Shown here one piece after another: positions 44,590 through 56,344 of a stretch of 64,000 nucleotides of DNA. Source of the DNA: Neoscytalidium dimidiatum (Eukaryota; Ascomycota; Dothideomycetes; Botryosphaeriales; Botryosphaeriaceae); NCBI GenBank assembly GCA_037367355.1, contig CM074696.1, positions 2,542,001 to 2,606,000 of the forward strand, read 5' to 3'. A program made the translations under genes and the position numbers. Under the pieces are notes generated by a model that had not been told where the DNA came from, searched no databases, and saw only the letters and a list, made by a program, of their open reading frames with translations. Position 1 is the stretch's first letter. Every line of letters starts with the position of its first letter.

Positions 44590-45415
44590 ATGCTGAAGCC
44601 TGCGTTCACCATGAGGGTAAATGCTCTTCGCCGGTATACTGAGTGTGCCTGACCTTGCAATTTCCCTAGCTTGATGAGTATCCCATCATACGCATAGGTT
44701 GGCAATATCCGACACCAGGTCAGATAAAGACTGCTGGCGTTGACGGCCCACACTAGGCAAAGGATTCAGTAACGCCACAACCGGTTCCGGCCCAATCAGA
44801 AACGGGACAGTAATCAGCGTCCCGGGCTACACCTCCGAGACTCTTTTCGGCGACGTGCTTCACGGGAATGATATCTGGCACTTGGAGGCTGACGCTCGAA
44901 GTGCCAGTCTGCAGTTCATGGCCGTGATCCAGTATGTTCGCGCCGCTTCGTGGTGTCCACGTCTATGAAGCAACCGAACGAGGCTGACCAATGATTCGCT
45001 GCAGACCACCTGAGGGCGAGGCTGTGGCCTTCACTTTCACTGGTTACATCGCTGGGAACGACGAGACGCTCCCACTGTTCGAGGGCAGCCTCGATGCTGA
45101 ATCTACGAACTACGGAAGCGCTTGTACGTCTTCCAATTCTCCCTTCCTGTCCACATTTTTAAACCAATGCTGATGGTTTCAACAGTCATGGAGGCCAAAT
45201 TTGAGGTAGGTCCTGATTTTTGAGCAAGGTCATGCGACATCGACTAACCTGTACAGACTTCAAACCCCAAGTGGGACATCGTTAACAGGAAGGTCTTTGT
45301 AGGCAGCCAAAGGTTACTGATTGAGCCTGGAAAGCCTATGGTTGCACTCATTCACTGGAGTGAGGTCTACTGGAGCGAGGACGAGGACGAGGTACAGGCC
45401 AAGGATGAGGTTTAA
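44590..45415 (+). CDS. DUF3237-family small protein
   Basis: I read six exons, 44590-44616, 44670-44697, 44757-44931, 45005-45123, 45186-45205 and 45257-45415, giving 175 residues. The family-typical start MLKPAFTMR, the middle GDVLHGNDIWHLEADARSAS, and the end YGSAFMEAKFETSNPKW with NRKVFVGSQR all match DUF3237 proteins, a compact beta-barrel family of unknown function. Three exons are tiny (27, 28 and 20 nt). The second splice site (donor GTTGGC at 44698, or GTCAGA at 44719) is the weakest part of the model. Later exons are well supported. The upstream cluster motif suggests co-regulation with the pathway. A role in handling a polar acid intermediate would be speculation. Confidence 0.7.
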
Positions 45416-46252
45416 GATGATGATAAGATGAGACAAGGGCGAGTTTTGGCCGAGTCAACCTCGACGCTGATAACGGCACGCATTATCTGCCTGTTATGGT
45501 CTGCGTACTCATTTTCAAGATATAAGACTGTGCAAACGAGATGGATGTGTAAGGCTTTTAAATACACTAGTTGTGAATCAAATGCAAAGTAAATGCATCA
45601 CTTCCGAGGAGCACTTCTGTTGCGGCAGCGCACTGCAGAGTCGCATTCGTTCATTGCTATGTCGACATCGATGACATTCGAATTATTCTTCGTTGAACTT
45701 CAGATAAAAGACAACGGTAGTGCTTAACATGGGCATCTTACATAGTCGCAAGGCAATGAGCGGCCAAACAGCCGCATGGGCTACTCTAGTGCGATTTCAT
45801 TCATGATGTAGAGCAGTTGAGTGCACCGAAGCCGTTCATGTTCAGTTGCATCACTGGTGAAACTGGAAAATCGAAAAACATCCGAGGGTCGGTCTCCAAC
45901 TTCGCAGGCATGCTCAATCATGGACAACTAGAATGAAAGTGGAGGAAGACATTACTGCACATTTGAGTCTATGTGCCTAAGGAATGGTATCAGCTTTATC
46001 TAAGCAAGGAAATCATGACTGCAAATGCGTGGCGTTGCCGCCGCGGGAATGCTGCCACCTCAAGGTAAGCAATGCTCTGAGATGCGATCTATCATCGTCG
46101 CATTCTATGCTCGTCTGGGTATTGACAAGAAATTCTATGTCTATCCTTTCTCAAAAGTATTTTCAGTCCCGGAAAGGTGCAGCGACAGGCGCACGATCTA
46201 CCGGGCCGTCATCCCGTCTCGAACGGATAGCTGATAAACAACCACGCATACT
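45416..46252. other. Gap at the right cluster border
   Basis: No gene or cluster motif seen. It holds the 3' ends of the DUF3237 gene and of the sugar transporter. Confidence 0.55.
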
Positions 46253-48181
46253 TTAAGCAATATGCGTCGCTTCCTTCTCGTCGCTCTGCGAGTTCTTGAA
46301 GTGGCTGCCATCCGAGTCGTTCTCATTGTCTGAAACCATGCCGTACTCCTTCGCCTTCTCGTCGATTTGGGCCTCGGTGAGGTACGGCAGCTCCTTGGCG
46401 GCGCGCACGTAGCTCATGTTCTCGACGAAGCCCTTGGCGAAGATGATGTCGATCTCCTCGAGGGTGCGCTGTTTGGTCTCCGGGTAGAAGAAGTAGATGA
46501 TGGGGAAGAAGCAGGCGTTGACGGCGGCGAAGAAGAGATATGTACCCCAGCCGATGTTCTCGAGCATGATCGGCGTCACCATGACGATCAGGAAGTTGAA
46601 GATCCAGTTGGTGAAGGTCGAGATCGCGTTGGCCTTGGCACGCGTCTTCAGCGGGTTCAGCTCGGCCGGGTAGAGCCAGGGGAGGGGCAGCCAGGTTGCG
46701 CCGAAGAAGGCAATGTAAAGGAACAGGCCGAAGGCGGCACCCTTGGCGGCAGAGGGCGAGCCGGGGATTAGGCACGCGAAGACGATCACCATAGAGAGAC
46801 ACTGGCCGACGGTGCCGATGAGGAAGAGCTTCCGGCGGCCGGTGCGCTCGATGATGAACCAGGAGACGGTCGCGAAGATTGAGTAGATGATCATGTTGAC
46901 ACCGCCGAGGAGGAGGGACATATTGGGCGACTCGCCAATGGACTCTTCGAAGAGAATGGGGAAGTAGTAGATGACCGCATTGCAGCCTCCGATCTGCTGG
47001 AACAGCTGGGCAGACGCGCCGAGCACGCAACGACGGAAGTGCTGAGTCTTGCCGCCGGTCAAGAGGTCGCGGTAGCGCGTCTCACCAAGGTGACCGGAGG
47101 CGCGGATGGAGTCCATAATGACGGCGACCTCCATACGGGTTTCTTCCGCATCGATCGTGTGGCCACGGAGAGCGGCAATGACCTTGACTGCGTCATCTTG
47201 CCTGTCCTTGGTCAAGAGCCAGCGGGGTGATTCAGGGAGGCCGGTCATAGCAATGGCAACGACGAGACCGAAGAGGCACTGGAAAGTGATGGGGAAGCGC
47301 CAAGAGAGATCCTGACTACCATACGAGCACCCGTAGTCCGTCCAGTATGCGATCATGGTACCAAAGGCGATGACACCACCTTCGATACAGATGAGAAGAC
47401 CACGGTTGGTGGACTTCGAGCATTCTGCTTGGTATGTCTACAATCACTGTCAGCCTGAATTCCACGACGAGATTAAAATGCGCAAGTCCAGGATCAACAT
47501 CGTTGAGTGCCTGTTTTGGGACTCTGGGTGGGCGATTGGAGCCTTACCGGAATGGTGGAAGTGTTCATACCGTTGCCAACGCCGGTTATGGTACGGCCAA
47601 TGATGAACTGGGCCATGTGGTGGTACGGCTTGACGGCGGCAACCTGGATCACGACACCGACGATCATGATGATGGCGCCGGCAATGATGCCTCGTTTGCG
47701 GCCAAGCTTATCTCCTATGATAAGCATTATGATGGCGCCGAAAAAGCATCCTGCATTGGCACGCCGAGTCAGTACATATGCTTGCCAAGGCGACAAGGCC
47801 ACGGACGCAGATCTTCTCCCGCTATGACGTACCGACTTCGTAGATGGCAGTGACGAATCCCTGATAGGTCTTGTTGTCTTTGGTCTCCTCAAAGTAGTCG
47901 TTGAACGGCGCGGCTCCAATGATACCGGACATGACTCCTTGGTCATAACCGAACACTGTTGGCGACTGTTATTAGTTTGCGGGGCAAGGGCCGAAAGGGA
48001 GAAAGCTTGGGCGCTTACGCAGGAACCCTGTGGTAGCTACAATGGACACGACGATACTGAGCAGCTTTCCGCGCATGCCCAAGAACCTCGGCTCCTTGAC
48101 ATTTATCGCATAGTCCGCCGCACGTGGTGGCGAAGCCACAACGGTGTCATTTTGTTGGCTCTCATTCTTCTGGTCTGCCAT
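46253..48181 (-). CDS. Sugar porter family MFS transporter
   Basis: Four exons, complement of 48019-48181, 47833-47955, 47548-47750 and 46253-47437, give 557 residues. I chose the ATG at 48181 over an in-frame one at 48238. Sugar porter signatures are all present: LFGYDQGVMSGI, GDKLGRKRG, PESPRWLL, RTGRRKLFLIG, PAELNPLKTRAKA and PETKQRTLEEID. This matches the lactose/hexose-type proton symporters of fungal plasma membranes. The substrate cannot be told from sequence. There is no TCGG-N3-CCGA site upstream, so it is probably a flanking gene outside the cluster. Confidence 0.9.
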
Positions 48182-49650
48182 TTTGCCGTAAGTAGCGCGC
48201 CTCGAGTTCGAGGGCTTTGAGTGAGATAGGGCGAGCAAAGGGCGACTTCAGACAGCTCGGACGCAGGGATACCGCAGCGTCTGGAGGGCGAATGCTGCCA
48301 AAAAGAAAGGACAGAGGCGAAAACCGTGGGCGAGGAGCAGGGACCGGAAAGTGAGGAGCCGCGGTACCAGACATACTTATATCCACCAGCTCGTCACATG
48401 GAGCCCAGCAAGGCAAGCAGCTGTAGCGCGAATTTTTTGCTCAGAGATTGCCGAATGATGCAACATGGGTGACCAGCTGGGTAGATTTGCATGGTGTTTG
48501 TGGGGGGTGTGGAGAGGGCCGAGAGGCGGACAACAGGCCGCAAAGGGCTGGATAAGCATCAGCGGAGACCGCCAGGAGGCTTCCCTGCGGAGGATGTCCT
48601 GGGCGGGCTGGGGCGTTGGCTTGGGTGCTAGGCGCCCCGCAAAGCGCGTTGCGGTACTGGTGGATTTCGGGGGGAGGCCAAGTGCCCAGGCGGCGGGAGG
48701 CGCTGCCAAGCGCTCCGCCGCGCTCCTCCAAGACCGTCCAAGGCGCCTTCTCCGACTCGCTCTCGGCCAACTTGCCTCCCTCTCGAGGCCAACTTCTGCC
48801 TTTCAAACAGTTCTTGCCCGTCAAACTTTCCCCAGCGTCGTCAGCGGCGTAGTTCTTTTGTAGCCGCATGACGTTGCGTTGCCTTATTGCTCGGGCTGAG
48901 TCCCCTTGCCGCACACTATCCCGGCATGCCGTGAGTACACATTGCCCGTATTCCCCCGGCCCATGTGATTACTTCTGTCAAAGCCCCACGACTTCTCCCG
49001 ACAGCCTGGTGCTGAATTGCCTCCTGCACATTGGAAAGGGAACCGATTTCCGTCAACGCCACGTCGGTTAGGATGGCCAGGAAGTTCTAGGGTTGCCTGA
49101 AATTAGCCCAGTGTTTGCCGTGGAGTCGGTCGTCGGGCAAGTTCAGTGAGATCACTTTTCCGCAACACCTCTTGGCCTTTCGTTGATTTCCACCTTTCTG
49201 ACTACCGAGTATTGGGTCCGTTAGCCCTCGTCTCTCTTGGCTCAGGTGAGACGACCTGGTCATCGTGACGCCCTCTCCGACAAACCGTTCCCTAGGAGGC
49301 GAACAATGAGTCGGTGGCCGCACGACCCGGGTTGGACGCGAGCAGACCCACCCCCACCACCTTTCGACTGGAGGAGCTCTGGAGTCCCCGGCCCTGACTA
49401 ATCCTCGATCCGACAACCCGGGATGGGCCGCGCATGCAGCATGCTTTCTCGTATTACCCTCGGGGTCTCTGATGATCAGGGTTCAGCCTTCGACTCCACG
49501 TTCACCTCAACCGTTTTCAGGCCCGCGTTTCTCGTTTCACCCAAACATTATATTCCTATTTCACAAAAAAAATGCCTACAACGCCAGAGTGCGCCGAGCG
49601 CAGCAACTAGGTCGTTCGCCATACCAGCATGCCCTATGCAACTTGCTCCC
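48182..49650. other. Gap, no gene seen
   Basis: Upstream region of the sugar transporter followed by GC-rich sequence with only shadow frames. No recognisable product on either strand. Confidence 0.5.
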
Positions 49651-50398
49651 CTACTGCTGTTTGAATCCGCTGCACTGAAAGACATTCCCGCCAATAAAGA
49701 ATCCAGACCCATCGTCCTTAAACTTCGGCGCCATCTCACTGATATCCATGCCGCCCAGCGTCGCACTAACCATATCGCTCCCCTTGCAATTCTCAGTCTC
49801 GTGTCGCTTGGTGAAGACGACCTCGCCGCTCGACGGCACGCAGTTCTGGTTCTCGACCAGCGCCGTCACGCCGGCCGGGTCGGCCGTGTTCTTCAGCATG
49901 CACACGCCCCACTTGACGGTCGCGGTGCGGTCGTCCGAAGCCGAGATGCCGCAATCGCCCATGACGCAGTACGACTTGCCGTCGACCATGCTCGTCGTGA
50001 GCGCCTCGACCGAGCACTGGTCCGTGTACTCGTTGTAGTTGACCCGCAGCATGTTGGCGAGCTTGCGCTCCTTGTACGGCCGCCCGCCCAGGTCTTCGTG
50101 CAGCCCGAATTCGGACTCCCAGCTGGGGGTGGAGATGTCAGTGTGAGGTTCTGCGGTTCTCTCTCCCTCGTTTCTTCTCCCTTCCGCCGGTAGATGAGGA
50201 TGGAAGTATCTGGACCGCTTACCGGCAGTTCTCTTCTGCTTGCCCATCCCCCTGGACGAAATATTTTACGAGCGTGAGAAGAGGATTGCGCCCAAGAGGG
50301 CAGGTGGCGCATCTTTGCCGCTTTTCGAGAGGCCCTCCTTGTGCGCTGAGAGCGTAGAGACAGAGAGCGGCAAGATAGAAGTAAGACGAGCGGGCCAT
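49651..50398 (-). CDS. Secreted cysteine-rich protein with Kex2-like site
   Basis: Two exons, complement of 50223-50398 and 49651-50122, joined through a GTAAGC..AG intron, give 215 residues. The start has a signal peptide (MARSSYFYLAALCLYALSA) followed by LEKR, a typical dibasic processing site at residues 25-28. The mature part has about ten cysteines and segments such as SYCVMGDCGIS and GVCMLKN. I do not recognise the family. Size and cysteines suggest a secreted effector-like or structural protein. Confidence 0.75.
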
Positions 50399-53300
50399 TG
50401 TGAAGCAGATAATGAACCGAAAATAAGGAGCACTGGCGCGAATTTGATAGGAGCGGTGTTGGATAGATTCGCTGATTGTTTGGGCGGAGGAGTGTCCTGT
50501 TGTGGATTCATATATCACCTTCCGGAGTTTCTATTTGCGTCTCTCGAGCGCTTCTCCTTTTTTCTGTTTTCTGAAGGCTTAGCTATTCACAACTTTTCTT
50601 CCTTTCGAACGCGGTATGCCAATAGCACATCCAGCGCTGCCAAGCGCTGGTGGCCTAAATTCACCCGCTGAACAAGCGGAACGGTTCCTGAGGATCACGA
50701 ATCATACCCCACGGGGAGATCCACTGTGGGTGGCGTCCCTCCGTGTCCTACCGGAGCTTTGACGAATTTCATTGGTCTGCCGAGTCCAGAACTTCCTCGA
50801 TATGGTCTCGCCAATGCACGAGGCGGTGGAAAGTGTGCGGCTCTGCGGATGCGCCGGCACTTGTGAAGAACGCCATGGCGCCATCGACCCCAAAGATAGC
50901 ATAGCGTGGCAAATGGTCGGCAGATCCCGCTAGGACGCTAGAAGTAAAATATACAACTGATGGCCTTGGTCATACCTACCTCGTTTGAAGTCATAGAAAG
51001 ATGTTCCCTGATAGTGAAATTCGTGAGCTGCGTAAAGATATCATGGGATCTTCGCGAAAACTCATGATATCGGCAGTTCCACAATGCCTTCCTAAGGAAT
51101 ATTAGACATAGACGATGGGCATGTTAGGTATTCTCACAAAGTTACCAGGTTAGGGCTTGAAAAGTAAGGTTTGGTGTCTGCGGCTGTGACTAACCTTCCC
51201 GAGTTGCAACCTTGAGCCTCTTGCTATTCTTCTTCTCCCCCTGAAGTCAAGATTGCGGGCCGGCGCTTCAAGGCCTTGATGAACGAGTACGAGGTGTGCG
51301 AAAATCGCGAAGTAGCCATACACCTGTCTCGGCTGCAGTGCTCAAAGTCATCTTATTCAGCATACTAAACATTTCCAGCACTGTATCTATGAATCAGTAT
51401 GACTTGATCAGTTCCTCTACTTGTCCAATGTCGATGACCTCATGCTTCGTGTTAAGGCTGCGAAGCTAACAGAAAGATTTGTACCGAGAACATTGGATGG
51501 AAAGGAGCAGTCACGAATCCATGGACCTGCTAAGGGATTTATCATGACAGGCCTGGGGCTGTTTGAGCGTAGAGGCAGCGGCTTGACATTACTGCTGGTC
51601 GGACAGATGAGCGATGCGGTTGGCATCAGATACTGCTTCAATCAAAATTCGAGGGTGATTGAAGATCAAAGACACCATCTGGGGCCTCGTGGGATGTTGT
51701 GCACCGAATGCATAGCAACAAAATCAATATATTTTCTTAGGGTAGTAAAGTCAGCAAGTATAGTGAAGGGTCCGGGCAGTGAGGCGCGCGATTTCCGTAT
51801 GTCCCAGTTATGTCCGGTAGCAGAGTTCCCTAGACAAGGAGCATTATAGAGTAGTTGTTTTGCTTGCAGTCCTGCGAGGTCGCTCCTCAACAGCAACATT
51901 ATAGCCGTGATTATGCCACAGGCCCAGCGATAAGCCAAAAGCTACCCCGCTCACAAGTACTCTGTATGGCGAAAATGTATACTGGAGAAGCGGCCGCAGG
52001 CGTGTACGGGTGTACAAATGTCTGCGGGCTGCCGACATCGGTCCTTCGTCATCTAGTAGCCGGGAGATAGTGGATGACGAGGAGAACAAATCTGGGTTGT
52101 TGCCCGAGGAGGGAATCGAGAGATTGGAAAGCGGTCAGTTGTAGCAGGTGTTCGGAGCAATGTCATGGGAGGGCGAAGGGGCTCAGAGTGAAGGCTCGAC
52201 GGAAATCGAGCGAGCGCTCGGTCGTATCGCGGTTGTGGAGATGGGGAGCGGAGAAAGTTTGTTGATGTTGGCGCGACGCGTTTCCGGCCTGCGACCGGCG
52301 CTGACTCATCCTCCCCTCCAAATGAACCTTCGCTCCCTTACATTTCCCCCTCACGCTTCCATTGCTTATATACATGCCCTAGCCCAGCCGCATTGAACTC
52401 CATGTCGTGTGAAAGCTTCCAGATCTTTTTCCCAGGGCTGATTCTTCCACAGTCATCCATCGCTCCCAGAACCAAGTCGAAAGCTTACAATCTCGTCGTG
52501 TTGCCGTTGCGTTACTACAATCACCCTCAGACCCCTTCCCTTACACAGCAGAGGTCCTAGAACGATGAACCTATTCTTCGGAAGGCCTGGAATTGCCGTT
52601 AGATCTCCTAGCTCTAGGTCATCAAATTTCAAGGTAGACAAAAACATACGACCTTTTACCGCCCTAGTAGGACCCGCAGCGCACAATAGTTTCTCTTTCG
52701 CCAAGTTATGAGTCTTTCTAGAGGACGGTGTCACGCATAGTGATGTTTATGGTCCACGCTTTCATGTTGATCGCTACCGAAATTGCATCGGCGCTCTGAT
52801 CCTTCAAGAATGCCTGCCTTTCCAATCCAGCCCACTGGTGTTTCTTCCCGTTTTTACGTTCAATCGTCATCTGGACCATGCCTCGCCAGAGATTGAAATC
52901 GGGAAGGCCCATTCTCGAGGAAGAGTATTTCACTTTGTCTTCCCAGCCAGTCCAAGATCAGCTGGGGAAAGAAGGTCAGCAGGAGCATGGCTTTACCATG
53001 TACCAGCTCATGCCTCGCAGAAATCCCTCTAGCGTAGGTATGGGCTGCCCATTTGGTTTCGCTGAAAGAGGTCTATTGAGTATATGGGTCCCCCGGAGAT
53101 GATTCAATGGTGTGGCTTTGGCCTGGTATGTCCTCAGTGTTCAAGGAATGCTTGGAGATAATCGTGGAGGAGATGCTGACATAATCGAGCAGCATATTTT
53201 CAATCTTCTTGTTAGGCTTCCGCTCGCTTTCTGGGAAGACATCCTAACAAATGTCTGGATGGTCGCCTAATAGCGAGATGATGGAGATGGTGTTCTCTGA

Positions 53301-53406
53301 AACTACTGCTCTGTATATAACAGAAAGATACTGTCACTAACCTCACCAGCCCTACTCCATCAGTACTCGTACAACCAATACACACAACAACTCTTAACAG
53401 GACAAC
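50399..53406. other. Three-kb gap, possible gene debris
   Basis: No gene can be supported. On the minus strand 52453-52933 holds two adjoining short frames with protein-like composition (ELGDLTAIPGLPKNRF, GLPDFNLWRG) that may be remains of a gene, but no family is recognised. Confidence 0.35.
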
Positions 53407-54370
53407 ATGAATACCGGCCACCACACCCTCGACCAAACCCTCGGCACCCTCCTATCCCTCACCTCCATCATCCCGACCGCGCACAGCATCATCGAAGCTG
53501 CCCACACATCCTCCGCCTCAAACCTCCCTCGTGACATCGGCTGGGGCGCATGCGGCTGGATTTACGCCCTCGACTGCGCTCTGACAGCGTTCAAATTTGC
53601 GAAAAACAACGGCGACAGCCAGCTCTGGAACGACTGCGTCATGCACACGCGCGTCCACGCGGCCGCCGCGTCGCTCAACTTCCGCGAAGTCCGCGTCCCG
53701 CAGCCGTATTTCTACGTGCCGGGTGACGGGGAAATGAGATGGTGGAAGGAGCACGGAGGAATTTTTGGCGACCGCGTGACGAGACCTGTGCCGTTGCTGG
53801 CGTCGGAGAGGATATTCCCGCTGCTGGCGATGCTGCGGGGGGGCGGCTGATCGAGCGGTTCTGTCCGGCGCGGTATCAAGCGGAGGCGCGAGCGTCGTTG
53901 GGGAATCGCGACTGTCTTGTGCGGGTGTATTTGGGGAGTCGACGGGGAAGGAGGAGCAGCCAGTTCTTCTCGCTGCGCAATTTCAAGCTGCATCTCAACC
54001 AGATGGAGGAACTGGGAATGGACACAATGGCTTTGGCAGGACGATTGGCTGCCGCGCTGGCAACGATGCATTTGGAGGCACGTGTCAATGCGCGTGATGT
54101 TGAGAGCGTGATTGGGAGTGTGCCGCAGGGACAGGGCTCTCTGCTTACGACTGCAGAGCTGGCAGATCTGGAACCAGGGACGTGCAGTGAACCATTGGTC
54201 AAGGGACGGAGTGCTGTTTGCCTTTGGCTGCTGGACTTCAATCACTGCGCCCGGATGAGCATTGATCTGAAGGGAGTGGGAAACGCGGCGAACGCTTTAC
54301 CGTGAATGATCTGTACTATCTGCGTCCTCTTGGAGGGGGATATGAAGATGGAAACAATATCCTTTCCTTC
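53407..54370 (+). pseudogene. DUF3669-like gene, frameshifted
   Basis: The first frame (53407-53850) ends RPVPLLASERIFPLLAMLR and then breaks in a run of seven G (53838-53844). The family continues in another frame from about 53849 as RLIERFCPARY, NRDCLVRVYLG, FFSLRNFKLHLNQMEELG and LWLLDFNHC up to a stop at 54303. A second frame change near 54290 may carry it on (VNDLYYLRP). These segments match DUF3669 proteins of filamentous fungi, which are of unknown function. No GT-AG intron repairs the first break, so it is either a real frameshift or a homopolymer sequencing error. Confidence 0.6.
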
Positions 54371-54402
54371 ACCCTGGCCATGAGCGCCTCGAACTCAACC
54401 AT

Positions 54403-55036
54403 GTGACCGGAATATTCGGCCCACTCGGGACATACCAAGCGACGGAAGTGACAAAGAGACTGCCATCAATGTATCGCTTCCTCGACGAGTTTGCAAAGGC
54501 ACGAGACCAGCTATGGCAGGAATACCGGAAAATCATACTCCCGGCCACAGCTGCGCTTCCTGAGCCATATCCCCGCGGTCTACCAACAGAGCGTCTTGTT
54601 TCCAGGTTGAAAAATCAGATCACTGGACCCGGAAAACCTTACTCCATATATCACATCCCGCGCGTCGAATGTGCTATTCATGGATCCTGCAAAAGCGCTT
54701 ACATCATATCCTGAAGACAAAGAAACGCAAGTGGCAATCGGCGAATTCGTCGACTCCTACTACGAGGCCTTAGAGATGTACATACCCAGGAGACTACCCC
54801 AAGAGGAGAGAAAGAAACGAGTTGATGCAGTGTGGGCACATGTCGTCGGGCCGTTGAGTAAATCTCGTATGACTCTGGCAGAAGCATATCGATACTGGAG
54901 GAGGAACTGGGGATTCCGACGCGTTGACTTCTGGCCCGAGAACTGGGCCACTGCACCAAACGAAGAGCTGCTGAAGTATGATCCAAGAATTCCTTCAGTC
55001 GAGGACCCTTCCGATGTTGTAGAATGGAATCCATAG
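54403..55036 (+). pseudogene. Unrecognised gene split between two frames
   Basis: One frame reads VTGIFGPLGTYQATEV through KNQITGPGKPYS (to about 54660). The continuation FMDPAKALTSYPEDKE to RYWRRNWGFRRVDFWPENW is in another frame (54671-55036). Composition is protein-like throughout, so this looks like one gene with a frameshift near 54660, or with an intron I cannot place. I do not recognise the family. Confidence 0.35.
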
Positions 55037-55373
55037 CCGCCCTCGGTGACGCTAATTGAACGCCGGAAGTTGGACTTGACCTACATATACATTGCAAAAC
55101 ACATAACCTGCAGCGCGACTGCTTCGGTAGGCTCGCGTATGAACGACATCAGCCCAGAAATACCAAGAGTCCCTGCATATATACTCTACACAACTGTCTC
55201 CATCAGCAGTGCTTCTCGGGATGATGCTTCCGCCCTGTCAATGTTTCTCTATCTCGACACTAAGAAAGGCGGAACACGAAGAATTTTGTCTTCACCATTT
55301 CCGTCTCGGGGAGATATTCGATTGCGCCTCTTCCTCCGCGCCCGCGCCCCGCGCCTCGCCATCGCGCCGACCA

Positions 55374-55390
55374 CCCCCCCCCCCCCCCCC
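55374..55390 (+). repeat. 17-base poly-C run
   Basis: Seventeen consecutive C residues just before a coding-like stretch. Such runs are frequent sources of indel errors in assemblies. Confidence 0.9.
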
Positions 55391-55394
55391 TCCC

Positions 55395-56344
55395 CGCCAT
55401 CCGCGCTGGCCTTGCCCTGCGCGACCGCCCGGACTGCAGGCACTTCGTCGCGCTCGTCGGCGCCGGCGCCGCGGACATCACCGCGGCGCAGATATGGGGC
55501 CCGCGCGTGCCCTGCGATCTGCTGGGGTGGCTGAACGACGCGTCGGAGTCGGGGTCAGGTGCCGATAGTGGGGAGGAGGAGGAGGAGGAGGAGGAGGAGG
55601 AGAAGAAGGGAATGCTGCATCGGCAGCGGACGTGCAGGACGCGTTGAGGATGCAGTTCGAGGCTGCGGTGGAGGCGGATGTGCGCGCGTGCGCGGAGAGG
55701 GCTGGAAGGGTGTGGGAGTGGGGTGGGGTGGGGTGAGGACGTTTTTGGTGAGGTTCGCGTTGCCGAGCGGCCTGGTGGAGAGACGGGGGTGGTGGGTGTT
55801 GGTGAGGCCGTTGGTGGAGGAGATGGTGCAGCGGATTGAGGACGCGACGGGGGAGGAGGAGTGGGTGATTCTGCCGGACTTGACGGAGGTGAAAGTGTGG
55901 TTGCTGCCGTGGGTGGAGGAGGTGGTGGGTGTTGATGATGGGACGAAGGAGATGGCGCTTAGGGGATTTGCGGAGGCGGCGGTCGAATTTTTGGTGAACA
56001 TAGTGAGGGAGGGCGAGGAGGTTTATCATAAAAATTTTGAGACGGTGAGGAGGGGCGTCTTGGATGGAATGCGTTCCGGGTGGGACAAATGCTTGGTTGG
56101 TCTGTTATTGGGCAGGACTGAGCAGGAAGAGAGGATCGTAGTGAAAAGGCTGAGGATTGAGATAGTAGAGGGACTGTTAGCTGCTGGATTTGAGAGTGTT
56201 AGCAAGGACGAGAAGTTGGTGGGTAGGATCGAGGATATGTTGAAGGGGTGGGTGAAGTCGCGGGACGAGGGTATGAGGAGGATGGCTTTTGAACTGATGG
56301 GAAAGCTGAAGGTGTGGCAATGGTTGGCTGAGTGGAAAAGATAA
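55395..56344 (+). pseudogene. Unrecognised gene, three-frame
   Basis: A coding-like stretch begins LALRDRPDCRHFVALVG with PRVPCDLLGWLNDASE (about 55400-55545), then runs into a GAG repeat coding poly-Glu. After the repeat the reading continues as DALRMQFEAAVEADV in a second frame and as VRTFLVRFALPSG onward in a third, to a TAA at 56342-56344. The last 600 bases are a clean Glu/Lys/Trp-rich frame. Breaks coincide with simple repeats (poly-C, GAG, GGGGT), so either slippage mutations or assembly errors are likely. No family recognised. Confidence 0.4.
55572..55602 (+). repeat. (GGA)n microsatellite
   Basis: About ten GGA/GAG units coding for poly-glutamate in the damaged gene. Confidence 0.85.

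Noticed and set aside
46829..46840. CCGGCGGCCGG resembling the cluster motif
   Set aside because: It lies inside the coding sequence of the sugar transporter, lacks the T/A ends and is explained by GC-rich codons.
51421..51849. 142-codon plus-strand frame
   Set aside because: No family motif, no signal peptide, no supporting splice signals, and ordinary composition; probably chance.
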